Assembly (NCBI GenBank): GCA_028571685.1
Contig: CM053140.1
Location: 59,278,201 to 59,342,200, forward strand
From: Heterohyrax brucei
Taxonomy: Eukaryota; Chordata; Mammalia; Hyracoidea; Procaviidae
Direction of reading: 5' to 3'
Length of the DNA: 64,000 bases
A program made the position numbers and the translations under genes. Shown one piece after another: positions 1-11,769 of this stretch (its first letter is position 1; each line of letters opens with the position of its first letter). The notes below the pieces were generated by a model. It did no database searches, was not told the DNA's origin, and saw only the letters and a list, made by a program, of their open reading frames with translations.

Positions 1-508
1 GTTTTCTAGAATATGTTTTGGCAGTCATAGTATTAGGCAAATTTCTTCTCTTTTGACCTGGTTTCCTCATCCATCAAATTAAGGGTTTGGAGCATCTGGT
101 CATGATAGTGTAACTGCTGCTTGACTTGCTGTCCACTTGTAAGCAACTGCAAATCAGGATAAAATATATGACACTGTTGTTTTTTGACACTGGGCAATAA
201 ATAGGTGGCTTATCTCGGTGATCCCCAAGAGAAGGGGAAAAAAATGGGGTAAACCCTATTTCTATCTGGAGACAGTGTTCAAATTGTGGCACAGGAAATT
301 GGAACCCAAGGTGTGCAAGGCAACTTACATGATTTGATGAGACAGAGATTGGAGTTTGGGGAAACTGAGGCATTTGGAGAGTGGGCCACTGGAAAGGAGG
401 GAGCTAAACAGAGAAAGAGATATAGTAATCTGCATGGGGCCCCTTGACTCTTTGGCTGAATGCTAAACTGGGCTTGTAGCAAGTGGGACTCCATTAGGCT
501 AAACCTAA

Positions 509-632
509 TCACTGCTGTCCAATTGATTCTGACTTATAGCGACCCTAGAGGACAGGGTAGTACTGCTCCATGGACTCTCCAAGGGTCGCCTAGCAGATCT
601 GAACTGCTTACCTTTGGTTAGCAGCAGTAGGC
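509..632 (-). repeat. AfroSINE fragment, antisense
   Basis: ctgtccaattgattctgact, tatagcgaccctagaggaca and tacctttggttagcagcagt match the complement of the family tail and middle. The head is lost. Confidence 0.85.
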
Positions 633-892
633 TAGGCAAAGAAAAACTACCTGGGAAAGAAAAACTACAAGGAAGCTATAAACTGAGTTTTCTGAAGCTC
701 ATTTAGGGGCTGGGAGACACTTGAATTCTGACCAGTAGAGTGAAGAAACTTCACTGAATACCTGGGACAGTTGATTAGCAGAGACCCAGAAGGTCACAAT
801 TTAGAAGGAAGTCTAAACTGTCTTTAGATTCCAGTGGCTGTGGTCTCACCTTGTTTGGTACATTAGACAGCTGATCAAAGTAAGGAAAGCCT

Positions 893-1040
893 TCAGTGTG
901 ATAAATTGACGCAGTGGCTACAACAACGGACTCAAACACACCAGTGGTCATGGAAATGGCACAGGACTGGGAAACATTTTGTTCTGTTGTACATAAGGTT
1001 GTCATATGTTGGAGACAACTAACAAAATCACAACAACAAA
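893..1040 (+). repeat. Afrotherian SINE fragment with RTE-type tail
   Basis: acgcagtggctacaacaacg, then ggcacaggactgggaaacat and ttttgttctgttgtacataa match the lower part of the tRNA-headed SINE also seen at 11770, and a CAACAA-rich tail follows. Confidence 0.6.
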
Positions 1041-1139
1041 CCTCGCCAAAAACCCAAAACCAAAAATCCTTAAAAAGCCCTCCAAAGGACCAAAATAATC
1101 TTCAGGCAACTTAAAGGGACTGAAATAGCACGGATTCTG

Positions 1140-4100
1140 TTTTCTGATTGTAATAGAATTATGTTAGAACTCAACAACCATAAAATATCTGGAATATCCC
1201 CAAATGTTTGGAAATTAAACAATATAGTTCTTAGAACCCATGGATCAAAGTGTAAATCACAAAGGAAAATGTTAAAAAATGATCACAACTTTCACCCTAA
1301 AAAGCCAGAAAAAGAAGAGCAAATTATGAGCAAATCTGCCCAAAATATGCAGAAGGAAGGACACAATAAACGTAAGAGCAGAAATCAGTGAAATGGAAAA
1401 TGGACAAACAGCAGAGAAAAAGCAAAGAAATCTAAATAGATGATTTGAAAAGATCAGTAAAACTGAAAAATTCTTAGCAAGAATAATTAAGATAAAAAGA
1501 GAAAGTGCAAATTATTTTAGGAGTGAAGAAGGGATATCACTACAGATCCTACAGACATTAAAGGAACAACAAAGAATATTACGAGTGATTGTATGTCAAT
1601 AAATGTGATAACTTAGATGACATTGTCAGGTCCCTCAAGAGGTACTAATTATGAAAATGAATACAAGTAGAAACATAAAATCTGAATAGCCCCATACCTC
1701 TTTAAGGAAGTGAATTTGTAATGAAAAACATTGTAATAGACATTTAAGAATGAAATGGTATAGATTTTATACAAACTCTTTGAGAAGATAGAGGAGGAAG
1801 GAGCGTATCCTGTTATGTTATGAAGCCAATATTGTTCTGATTCCTAAATCAGACAAGAAGTTGCAAGTAAGGGAAAACTAGAGACGAATATTCCCATGAA
1901 CACAGACACAAAATTTATGAAGAAAACATCAGCAAATACATGATGATCAAGTTTTATGTCAGAAACTAAAGTTTGGTTTGATATTATGAAATCCACCAAT
2001 GTAATTCACTGTATTAACAAAATAAAGGAAAAAAACATGACTATCTTACTAAGTGTAGGAAAAAAACATTAAAAAATTGAAGCACCATGTATCATTTGAA
2101 AAACCAAAACACACCAAGCCAGGACTTCCTCAGTCTACAAAAAACCTATAGTTATTGTCCTACTTAATGGTAAAAGACTGACTGGTTTCCCACTAAGGCT
2201 GAGAACAAGGCTTCACTCTTAACACTGCCATTGCATGTTGTATTAGAGATCTCACCTAGGGCAATAAAGTGAAAAAAAAGATGTATATGTATTTTCTGCA
2301 TATTATATTTATATGTAGGTGGATCATAAAGAGAATGTCTTTTCTTTCAGATAGAATGATTATGTAAACAATTCTAATCTACAAAAAGCAGATAGAATTA
2401 TTGAGTTTATCAAGATTATAGGTCAATATACAAAAGTTTATTGTATTTTATATGCAATTAGAAAATTAAAAGTACCATTTACAGTAACATCCAGAACCAC
2501 AGAATATTTGAGGACAAGTTTATCAAAATATGTGTAAGATTTTTACGCTGAATGAAATTAAAGCTGACCTCAGTAAGTCTCACTATTATTAAAATGTCAA
2601 TTTTGCCCACATTGAAGTATATAGATTCATTTGAAATGCAAACAAAATCCTAGCTGGATCTTTTTGTAGACATTGACAAGCTGATTCTAAAATGTACATG
2701 AAAATGCAGAAGCTAGAGAAAAGTCAAAGCAATTTTATGGAAGAACAAAGTTGAAGGACCAACTACTGATTTCAGTTCTTACTGTAATGCTACATTTATC
2801 GAAACAGTGAGGAACTGATAACAGAATAGACATTGATCAATGGAACAGAAGAGAATTTAGAATTTGACCTCACATGTATAGTTGGTTTTTGAAGAGGGTA
2901 CAAAGGGGGGATAAGACAATCTTTTTGACAGATGGTGCTGTACTAGCTGGATGTTGGTCTTACTCGTCTAGTGCTACTGTAACAGAAATACCACAAGTGG
3001 ATGGTGTTAACAAACAGAAGTTTATTCTTTCAGAGTCTGGGAGGCTAGAAGTCTGAATTCAGGGTGCCAGGTCCAGGGAAAGGCTTTCTCTATCGGCTCT
3101 GGGAGAAGATCCATGTCGTCACTCTTGCACTGCTGTAGTTGCAGGGACCTTGGGTCCAAATGACACGCTCCCCCCCCCGCCCCAGTTATTCATTCTTGGT
3201 GGCATGAGGTCCCCTGTCTCTGCTTAGTTCTCTCTTTTATATCTCAAAGGAGATTGACTCAAGATATAACTTAATCTTGTAGACTAAACCCTGCCTCATT
3301 AACACCAGAGGCAGGATTTATAACACATGGAAAAAGTCACAGATGACAAAGTGAGGGACAATCACATAATATTAGAAAACATGGCCTAGCCGTGTTGACA
3401 TACATTTTAGGGGGACAGCTTAATCCACAACAACATCCAAATGAAAAATGCTGAATCCTAACTGGTACCTCACCACATACACAGAAATTAACTCAGATGG
3501 CTCACAGACTTCAATGTAGAAGTGAAAGTTACAACTTTTAGGAGAAAGTTTTCATAATCTGATGGTAGGCAAAAGTTTCTGAGCTAGGCTATCCCACAGA
3601 CTAAGAAAAAATATTTTCAATATACGTATCTATGTGAGACTTGTATTTGAAGTATATGAAGAACTTCTACAGCTCAGTCATAAGAAAAGAACCCAATTTT
3701 AAAACAGGCAAAAGATTTGAGCAGGCATTTTGCAAAACATGATGTGTGAATGGCCAGTAAGCACATGAAAGAATCCTTAACATCTTGCCTGGAAAATGCA
3801 AATTAAAGCCACAATGAGATAACCACTAAAATGTATGCAATTAAAAAGACTGACTACATTATGTGTTGGTGTGGAGGAGGACCAAATGGAACTCTCATGC
3901 CTCGTTAGTGGGACATCTGAGTTAGTGGGACACCTGAACGCATTGTGGCAAACTGTTTTGAGGTTTCTTATACATTTAAACATACACTTACTCTGTGAGC
4001 CAGCATTCCACTCTTAGGTTGTTCACCAAGACAGATAAAAACATGTATCTACACAAAGGCTTATATATGGATGGGTGTTCATGGCATGCAGTCGCCATAG

Positions 4101-4490
4101 CCAAAAACTGAAAACAGCCAAGATGCCTGCGAAGAGAATAGACAAACATGGTGTGATATAGTCGCACCATACAGTACAATTCAGTGATATAAAGAAACAA
4201 GCTATTAATACATGCAACAACACGAGTGAATCTAAAAAACATGCTGAACTAAAGAACTTACACAAGGAGTGCATACTGTGTGTTATTCCTTTTATGTGAA
4301 ATTCTAGAAGAAGGAAAACAGATCTGTAATAAATAGCAGAATGGGGCTGGGAATTGGTTGCAGGGGGCGGGAGGAAATGTTCTGATATGAGAGAGATAGT
4401 CTCTATTTTGGGTGGTACTGGGGTATATAACATCAAACTGCGTCTTTTATGTAAATTATACCTCCATAACGTAGTTGCAGTAATTAAAGG
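1140..4490 (+). repeat. Old L1 LINE, sense, decayed
   Basis: A-rich sequence follows the L1 ORF2 and 3' UTR course: caattttgcccacattgaag, then gctggatctttttgtag, then after an insertion cctcaccacatacacagaaa, gcaggcattttgcaaaacat and attaaagccacaatgagata. Stops in all frames make it inactive. The 5' limit is uncertain; 1140-2000 is only weakly recognisable. Confidence 0.75.
2960..3430. repeat. Unclassified repeat inserted in the L1
   Basis: A GC-richer block (cagaagtttattctttcaga, gtctgggaggctagaagtct, then a C-run at 3171-3180) breaks the L1 text, which resumes at about 3431 with aacatccaaatg. Ends and family are not certain. Confidence 0.55.
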
Positions 4491-4750
4491 ATTGAACTAG
4501 TTGGAGTCAACCTTCCTCTCAGCTCTTGGTATCTGACAGTCAGTTCTGTGATGGGTAATCTCATGCTTGTGGTAATGTTTTGTTTTACTAAATTCTTTCT
4601 GCCAGGGAGTCCCATTCTGGGCCACCGTATGGATGAATACATGCCAGCTAAATTTTAGCAGTGCCAGGAAGGTCTATCCTGTGTTAAAAACATTTCATAG
4701 GCCAATTATTAATTAACATGCTTGACTTTCCTCAACCAGTGTAATTTGGT

Positions 4751-4774
4751 TTGTGTGTGTGTGTGTGTGTGTAT
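4751..4774. repeat. (GT)n microsatellite
   Basis: A pure GT run of about 11-12 units. Confidence 0.95.
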
Positions 4775-4894
4775 ACTATTTGAAGGGCCCATGTCTCTGG
4801 GAATGGTAACACAATGAAGCTGTGAGTATGTAACTGTACAAGTGACAAAGTGCTTTCTCAAAAGTCGTCCCATTTAATCTACGCTCTAGGTCTT

Positions 4895-5053
4895 TGAAAA
4901 CCTGGTGGCGTAGCGGTTAAGTGCTACAGCTGCTAACCGGAAGGCTGATTGTTCAAATTTGTCAGGCGCTGCTTGGAAACTCTATGGGGCAGTTCTACTC
5001 TGTCTGTAGGGTTGCTATGAGTCAGACTCAACTCGATGGCAGTGGGTATTTGG
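4895..5053 (+). repeat. AfroSINE, sense
   Basis: gaaaacctggtggcgtagcg, gtgctacagctgctaaccgg, ggcgctgcttggaaactcta and gttgctatgagtcagactca are a near-complete family copy. Confidence 0.92.
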
Positions 5054-6424
5054 TACTTCTACATCTTTGAAGAGGGCTGCCTTTTATAATTCACCTGCCA
5101 TACTCCTAGGCCCTGGTTAGAGGCTGACCCAGGTCCTGGACAAGAGTGTGTTTGCACTTTGTAGAGCTCAGCAGGGGTCTGCTTTGGTGACTCATGCATT
5201 TGTTCTGTCAAAGTCATTGAGTAGGAATTACGGGCCATGTGCTGGGGCCGGGCTAGAGTTTTGCGCCAGGCAGACACAGTTAAAACCTTTCAGAGCAGCA
5301 GTGAGACAAGTCCGTAACTGGCTGCCTCAGAAAGGAATCCGGTAAGCTGCTGGAGCTGAGGAAACCTAAAGGCACTAAGGTAATAACCGTCATTTCAGGG
5401 GAGACCTGAAGGATGAGGAGGTGTTTCACCCTATCTAAACAGAGAAGGGAAGGGTGTGTGAAGCAGAGGGAACAGCGTGTGTGAAGGCCCAAGTAAGTGA
5501 GGAGACAGGCATCCAGGCTGCCCTGGGAGTCCTCCCAACTTGTCCTTCCCCTGTGGCTGAGCAGAGAACAGCTGGAGGGCTGCATGTCAGTAAGCCCCCT
5601 GCAGCCTCATCTGACAGGAGGAGGGAGACGAGGATTAACCAAGTGTCTGCTGCTGTGTGTGTGGGACGTGGGTGTGACTGAGTGAGGCCCCTTTCTCATC
5701 AGGTCCTGATCCTGGGGGCCAGGTGGGCAGGGATGTCATCGAGATGCTAACCAGAAGAACCAGAGGACTGGGCTGGGCCTGGAGCGAGTACTGTGTATGG
5801 GAACTCTGAACCTCTAGACCTGTTGCCCAAGTGGCCAAGAACCCTGACGTGCTAACAGTGGAAATGTTTGCTCAGGAGAAACGCCTCTAGTCAGGTTCTT
5901 GTGTGAATCTGCATAGACAGTGGCAGCAGTAGCTCTTCCCCAGATTTGCCTGTCTTTGGTGGGGTTATTTTGTGGGAGTTGCCAGCGTTCCAGATTGTTG
6001 CCTTGAAGTACGTGTATGTAGGGGGCGATGGTAGGAAGAAGGGGCCAGGGTCTCAGGCTCTGCTAAGTGTGTCCCCTGCTGGCAGCACAGTGAAGCAGGG
6101 AGGCGTGGTGCCCCCATCAGCAAGCAGCGTGATGCTGGGGATGTAGCCTACAGTCAAAGCGCCACAGGGCTGATAGAGCCCTGGAGGTCATGTGATCTGG
6201 CCCACATCTTTTACAGGTGGGAAAACTGGGTGCAGAAGGGAAGGGACTTGCCCATGGTCACACAAGGTGGGCCTCACTATAGGCTCCTTGGATCCAGAGA
6301 GCCACCCAGCTTCCCTCCACATTGGCCATGCTGCTCCTCCGCATCCCCCTGCACACCCTCACCCAGCCCATCGGGGTTCCCAAGGCTGGGGCACGTGTTT
6401 CAGAATCTCCTTCTCTGACTGCAG

Positions 6425-6615
6425 GAGACCAGCGCAGCGGTGGAGTCACTGAGGCCAGCAGCCTCCTGGGGGGCTCGCCGCGGCGTCCCTGTGGCCGGAA
6501 GGGCTCCCCTTACCACACAGGGCAGCTGCACCCGGCGGTGCGCGTGGCCGACCTGCTGCAGCACATCAACCAGATGAAGACGGCCGAGGGCTACGGCTTC
6601 AAGCAGGAGTACGAG
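6425..6615 (+). CDS. PTPRU: PTPRU coding exon A: distal juxtamembrane segment
   Basis: The exon encodes residues 1-64, cytoplasmic, between the membrane helix and D1. It begins with the last two bases of a Gly codon (GDQRSGG) after acceptor ctgcag and ends with CAG GAG TAC GAG before the donor-like gtgcac, which is weak at position +3 to +6. It contains the Ser/Arg-rich run [15 protein letters not shown] and then [15 protein letters not shown], the segment conserved in all type IIB phosphatases just before D1. It is CpG-rich compared with its flanks. An open frame runs on past the donor for about 100 bases, but that extension has no family similarity and is intron. Confidence 0.95.
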
Positions 6616-6654
6616 GTGCACGGCCAGGCGGGCCAGGACCCCTTGCCGGGGGCT

Positions 6655-7045
6655 GCCTGGCTGCTCCTGTCTCTGGATCCTGACCCTGGCAACTCCAGCT
6701 CTGACATCCCCAACTCAACCTAACCATTTTTTGTCTTGACACCAGCTCTCATCTTAGTCCCAGACTGACCAGGTTTCTCATTCTCATGCTGATCCTCATT
6801 TGAAATCTCACCTTCAATCTTATGTCTGCCTCTACTTGGGCCCTGATCATACTCCTTATGCTAGACCTCATCAGAAGCTGACCTCTAGCCTAAACCCAGT
6901 CTGATTGTGATTCCAAACACTAATCCTAAACCCTGCTTCAACTCTGACTTGAACCCTGTTTAACTCTGTGTGGACTCTGATCCAGCCCTTATCCTAATTG
7001 TAATCTGACCCGAACCTTTACCTTCTTCCTGGGCTTTTACCTTCT
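6655..7045. repeat. Degenerate minisatellite-like tract (pyrimidine/A-rich words)
   Basis: Words such as ctctgatcc, ctgacctc, cctaaacc, aatcctaaaccctg and ctgacccgaacc recur about every 15-25 bases over nearly 400 bases of intron. No exact unit is kept, so this is either a strongly decayed tandem repeat or simply low-complexity CT/A-rich DNA. Confidence 0.4.
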
Positions 7046-7060
7046 TGCCAGCCCAAATCT

Positions 7061-7214
7061 AACCGTGGTAGCATAGTGGTTAAGTGCTACATCCGCTAAC
7101 TAAAAGGTCAGCACTTCAAATCCACCAGACACTCCTTAGAAACTCTGTGGAGCAGTTCTCCTCTGTCCTATAGGGTCGCTATGAGTCGGAATCAGCTCAG
7201 TGGCAGTGAGTTTC
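7061..7214 (+). repeat. AfroSINE, sense
   Basis: It has the family order: tRNA-like head with gtggtagcatagtggttaag, the middle gctaactaaaaggtcagcac, then ctccttagaaactctgtgg and the RTE-like tail gggtcgctatgagtcggaa. It sits in a PTPRU intron in sense orientation. Confidence 0.9.
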
Positions 7215-7473
7215 TTTTTCTAGTGGACTCTCATTCTAAGATTTCTCTAGACTCGACCCTTCTTTTCTCACTTCCCTCCCCACACGTTCCTTGGTGTTGA
7301 GCCTGATCCGTGGCTGATAGGAGAATAGGCAGTGACTTTATCTCAGGCCCCAGCTTTGGTGCTGAGCCTTACATGGCTCCACCCCATCCTGCCTACATTC
7401 TTCTCACTGAAGGGAAGGGACTGATGAGTAGGGGTCTCCTGTCCCCCCTGATGACCACTTTCCCATCTGGCAG

Positions 7474-7549
7474 AGCTTCTTTGAAGGCTGGGATGCCACT
7501 AAGAAGAAAGAAAAGATCAAGGGTGGCCGACAGGAGCCCATGCCTGCCT
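7474..7549 (+). CDS. PTPRU: PTPRU coding exon B: D1 entry segment
   Basis: The exon encodes residues 65-89 plus the first base of the Tyr-90 codon, between acceptor catctggcag and donor gtgagt. The peptide [18 protein letters not shown] is the start of the D1 fold. Paralogues carry the pTyr-recognition motif KNRY at this point; here the exon reads GGRQEPMPA and the motif is absent. This is the PTPRU-specific form, not damage, because the frame and both splice sites are intact. Confidence 0.96.
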
Positions 7550-8042
7550 GTGAGTCTTGGGGAAGGATCTGGGGCCTGGGGAGTGGGTGGGAGGAATCTG
7601 GAAAGGGGCCACAGCCAGTGTAAGCTCTGGGCAGTCTTGGAGATTATAGTCATCTGGCCACCAATTATTGAGTGCCTTTTATGTATCTGGACCTGTGTTG
7701 AGCATGTATACTCATTAGTTCGTTTATTCCTCTCAGTAATAACTCTGTGAGGTGGGGAATATTATAAATCCCGTTTTACAGATAAGGGAACTGAAGCTTG
7801 AGAGGTTAGTCACCTGTCAAAAGTCACATAGCTAGTAACTGTCCAACCAGCACACACCTTGGGTCCATTTGATTTTGCATCCCAGACTCTGTCCTGGCCT
7901 GACCTGTCTTTGATGGTGCCCAGAAACTACTGACAGGCTGGATTCTCTAGGTTCCCTGGGTGTCCTTCCCCTGACCACCCTTGTTCTGGGTTACCTGGTT
8001 CAGCCCTTGCCTACCCCATGGCATTCTGCTTTGTGTTTACAG
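7550..8042 (+). other. PTPRU intron with a MIR-like copy
   Basis: Donor gtgagt, acceptor tttacag. An old MIR-like SINE occupies about 7655-7850 (gagtgcctttta, then gttttacagataagggaact and gtcacatagctagtaa). Nothing else is recognised. Confidence 0.75.
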
Positions 8043-8119
8043 ATGATCGGCACCGAGTGAAACTCCATCCGATGCTGGGAGACCCCAATGCTGACTACAT
8101 TAATGCCAACTATATAGAC
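8043..8119 (+). CDS. PTPRU: PTPRU coding exon C: D1 DYINANYID segment
   Basis: It encodes the remainder of Tyr-90 and residues 91-115, starting [15 protein letters not shown] and ending with DYINANYID, a signature of the classical phosphatase fold close to the active-site cleft. Acceptor tgtttacag, donor gtgagt directly after GAC. The 77-base length keeps phase with exons B and D. Confidence 0.97.
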
Positions 8120-8619
8120 GTGAGTGCCTCACCCCTGCCATTTCTGCTGCCACTGGTCACACCCTGAGCTCCTCTTGTGTGTGGGATGCTGACCTGGCCC
8201 TGCTTGCTCGAAACTCACTGTCCAGGCAGAGCAGTAACCTGCCAGGGAGTGAATGGAGTTCAGAGGCTGAGTTCTGAGCTGCCCCCACCTCCTACAGTCA
8301 GTATCAGGGGAGCTCAGAGGAGGGAGAGGACAGAGTGGGCCACAGCCACCAAGGAAGGCCTCCCACAGGCTAGAGTTACCCTGGGAGATGGGGGCTTCAG
8401 TGAGGCAGAAAGGAGGGAAGCACACACACAGGCAGGCCTAGAGGTGAGGAGGGAACTTCTCTGGGTGAGAGACCTAGAGGTTGGAGATTTACTTGATACA
8501 CAGGCTGAAGAGCAGGCAGGGCTGGAGCATGAAGGCTTCCAATGGCTGCCAGGCAGTTTGAGTTTTTCCTTTGGGCAACAGGGAGTCGTGCAAGTATCTG
8601 GACCATGAACAGACCGGTA

Positions 8620-8890
8620 CTTTAAAAACAATAGCTTACATTTATTAAGCACGTACTATGCACCAAGCACTGTGCTAAGCACTTTATAATCAGTATCTCA
8701 TTTTATGTAATTTCTCCATCCCTGTGAGGTAGTTAGCATCATAACCTGACTTTACTGATGAGGAAACTGGGGCTCAGAGAGGTGAAGCTACTTGTGCCAG
8801 ATCACACAGCTAGTGCATGGTGAAGAAAGGATTCAAACCTTGACTTGTCTGTGCCTCCAATGCCTTTGCTTTTAACCACTAGACTATACA
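8620..8890. repeat. MIR-like SINE
   Basis: The order attaagcacgtactatgcac, then ctgatgaggaaactggggct and agatcacacagctagtgcat is the MIR pattern (mammal-wide, old). Some similarity to the MIR core continues towards 8890. Confidence 0.7.
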
Positions 8891-10879
8891 GCCATCCGCT
8901 GCAGTTACTGGAACTGGTTGGACCAGAGGAGAGGTAGGGATTGTGGGGTAGGGGGCAGCCAAGAGGCCTAGGCTTATGTGTCAGACTCCCCACACCCTTC
9001 AGAAATGACATTTGGTAATCATTTCTCAAATGCATTTTGAGTACCCAGTATTTGCCAGGCATCGTGCTGGGCACCAGGGGTACAGCAGTAGACAACACAG
9101 ACATGGTCCCTACTTTCCTACAGCATGTATGTATTCTATTGCGGGAGACAGATAAGCGTATATACAAATAAGACATTTCAGGTAAGATGAGGAAATCAGG
9201 TCAGAAAAGAGAAATAGTTCTCCTAATGTCATGTTGCGAGTTAGTGTTAGAGCCAGGGTTAGTCGTGGCAGGCTGTTTGGAGGTAGGCAGTAGGCTTGAG
9301 CTGGCTGTGGGTGGCTGGAGAGGGGAGGAAGGCATCCCAAGCGGGGGAGCAGTGTAAGCAAAGGCGTGAAGGTGGGCAGGAGGAGAAGACATGTCTCTAC
9401 GGTGGAGATCATCTCTCCTCTCCCTTTTAATCCTCTTCCTGGGGCCAGATGTGTTATCCTGTAATTACCAGCATTCCTTGCCTTCTCCCACCCTCCCATC
9501 CTCTCCCTTGGCCGGGGTGACGGCTGGGCCTGGCCTCTCAGACTTGGGCAGCTTTGGAGACAAGGGACCTCGCCTCAGGCTCATCAAGGTGCCAGTTGGG
9601 TTCTCCTTGGCCCAGATGCTCCCTGCCCTGTGGCCCAGCCTGGCTCTCCTGTCTTGCTCTGCCTCCCCTGGTCCCATCACCCATTCTGGCCACTCCTGTG
9701 CTCCATCCACCTCCATCTGCCTCTGGCCTAATATCTGTCTCTTTTGCTTTGTACTGTTCCCTCACTGGAATCATTAAGATTCGGATAAACCGAGAAGTAA
9801 GTATCTTTCTCCCCTTCTCCTCCTCCTGTCTGTCTGACTGGCTGTACCTCAGACTCTCTCAGTCTCAGGCTGTCTTCTCTCAGTCTCTGTTCTCCTCCCC
9901 TCCACTAGTGTGCCCGACACCAACTGTCCATTTCAGCAGCCTGCCCAGGGGCTGCCCAGGGCTGGAGATGTGGCAATGGCCCTGTTGTGAGCCTGCCATC
10001 TTCCACTGCCTTGAGGCAGGGCAGCAGTGTTGGGGTGTTTCCCCACATTCTACACTGGCTCTACCGCCAGCTCGTGTCCCTGTCAGTTCCCCAGCCCCCG
10101 TATTCCAGACAAGTCCTCATTAGCCACACTCTGTGGTGGTCCCATCTTTGCTGCTTAGAAATCAAGATCTTCACAGAAGCGAAGACAGCTCTGGGCCAGT
10201 CTCCCTAAAACTAATTTCCTTAATGTTCAAGTCTCCTTCTAAATAGTTTGTTTGAAGTGCAACCCCAGTTGCTCTGCCTGCAATCTAGCTCTAATTTGAA
10301 CTTTTGGGAGGCTGGCTTGAATATTCTGTTTTTATAAAACTTGCCATCTTTTTTGTCTTTTAAGAATAAAATTTAAAAAATGAATTCACATATATTATTT
10401 TGGTAACATTTGATGGCTGATGGAATTATTTGCTGTTTTTACAGGTTCCTTTTCTATTTTACCTCCTTTTTTTTCTTTTGAAAAGATCTCTTGTTTTTTT
10501 ATCTGGCTAAAAAACTGTGCAGTCGTTATCAAACTCTGAGACAAAGTGAAAACTTCCCTGCTGTCGTGTTTGCCAGGAGTGACCAGCTATTCTCTGTGTG
10601 CTACCAGACTTGCCCCTTTATCTTGAGTGTGTGCAAGCAGTTGGTTTGTCATGTTCTCCAATTTAAAAGAACATTAAGTTCCTGAAACACTGTAGACATA
10701 CCTGGCATTCGTGCCCATTAGAGCGTGACAAATACAGGTCATTATGGTTCCTCTCCTCTCAGTTTCCACACAGCAGTTCACTCACTTGTAAGTCCTGCTC
10801 ATTTGATGTATTGTCATCAGGCTCCTGATACCCTTAACCGACTCGGCTTAATAATTCTTGAAATGCCAGTTAATAAGTG

Positions 10880-11060
10880 TTGTTGATTGAGCACCTGCTG
10901 TGTGCCAGATATTTGAGAGACATCACATAATCTTGATCACACCCTGAGAGGTAGGTGCCATACTTAACCCCATTGGACAGATGAGAAAATGGAGGCTTAG
11001 AGAAGTTAAGTGACTTGCTCAAGGCCACGTGGCTCTAAATTGGCAGAGCAGGGCGGCACA
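10880..11060. repeat. MIR-like SINE
   Basis: gagcacctgctgtgtgccag is followed by ccattggacagatgagaaaa and agttaagtgacttgctcaag, the MIR pattern. Confidence 0.75.
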
Positions 11061-11769
11061 CCCAGCCTTAGCTTTTGAGCTTGACACTAGACTGGTGGTT
11101 CTTTCCCTTTGGGGAACATCGGGGTACCCTGGAAGTTTTGCCCACAGTGCAGCTGCCCAGCCTTCCCCTGTCCCAACCTTCACCCAGTTGAAGGCTCCAG
11201 GCCAGATGTCTGCGCTGGGCACAAGCTCCTAGAACATGCAGGTGCCCTCTGGAGAGTGAGGACCAGTGTTCTCTAATGCCGGTCTCCAAAGGCGGCATGC
11301 TCAGGTGACCTGTTACTTTCACTTTTCATCTGGTGATTTTAAACTTTCTAATTTCCATGTGCTCTATGTGGTATACTTGTGTAGTAAAATAGGTACTAAT
11401 TAAGAAGTTAATATACACCTATCGAGGGTTACCTGCTTAAAAAACTTTTTCCAAATAGGATAATGTGATAAAATAAACCTATTTTATATCATTTTATCAT
11501 AATGTTGTATGACTCCTGGGCCATATAGTCTTCAGAGAGCAATCCTCTAAATGGCAAAAAGAATAGGACACTGGAACCGTACAGAAACATTTGTAATAGG
11601 GTTGAATTTTAGACTGACTGGCTATTGGGCACATCTGTCAGTTTTAATGGAATGCCACTCCCCAGCATCTGAGTGCTGACCCTGTGCTGGACACTGGACA
11701 GAGATGAATGTATCAGAGAAAGTTGCTGCTCTCAAGTGCAATTGGTAGGCAGACTGGTTTTAAATATGG

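Larger units (their letters stand above)
1..6424 (+). other. PTPRU intron (3' part), repeat-rich
   Basis: No coding exon is seen here. The left part holds SINE pieces (509-632, 893-1040), an old L1 (about 1140-4490) with an inserted repeat, a GT microsatellite at 4751-4774 and an AfroSINE (4895-5053). From about 5060 to 6424 the sequence looks unique, GC-richer and without recognisable repeats. The intron ends in a pyrimidine-rich acceptor, ctctgactgcag. Confidence 0.8.
6616..7473 (+). other. PTPRU intron with degenerate short repeats and an AfroSINE
   Basis: Donor gtgcac, acceptor catctggcag. The first 400 bases are a loose run of related short words such as ctctgatcc, ctaaaccc and tgacctgaacc, which looks like a decayed minisatellite (listed separately). 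An AfroSINE occupies 7061-7214. Confidence 0.8.

Noticed and set aside
1..6424. Search for the upstream juxtamembrane or transmembrane exons of PTPRU
   Set aside because: No hydrophobic helix or family peptide was found in any frame; they are presumed upstream of the window. A very short exon could have been missed.
6616..6723. Extension of exon A to the stop at 6721 as coding sequence
   Set aside because: The next exon joins in frame at 7474 with strong family identity, so the extension is intron in the main transcript. It is kept only as a possible read-through form (see findings).
9780..9800. A possible alternative micro-exon ending in a gtaagt-like donor (aaccgagaagtaagtat)
   Set aside because: There is no matching acceptor and reading frame between exons C and D, and the flanking peptide has no family counterpart.
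9391..10123. Long + strand open frames inside the 5.7-kb intron
   Set aside because: CT-rich sequence gives leucine/serine-rich chance frames. There is no similarity to phosphatase or any known domain, and exons C and D join in phase without it.
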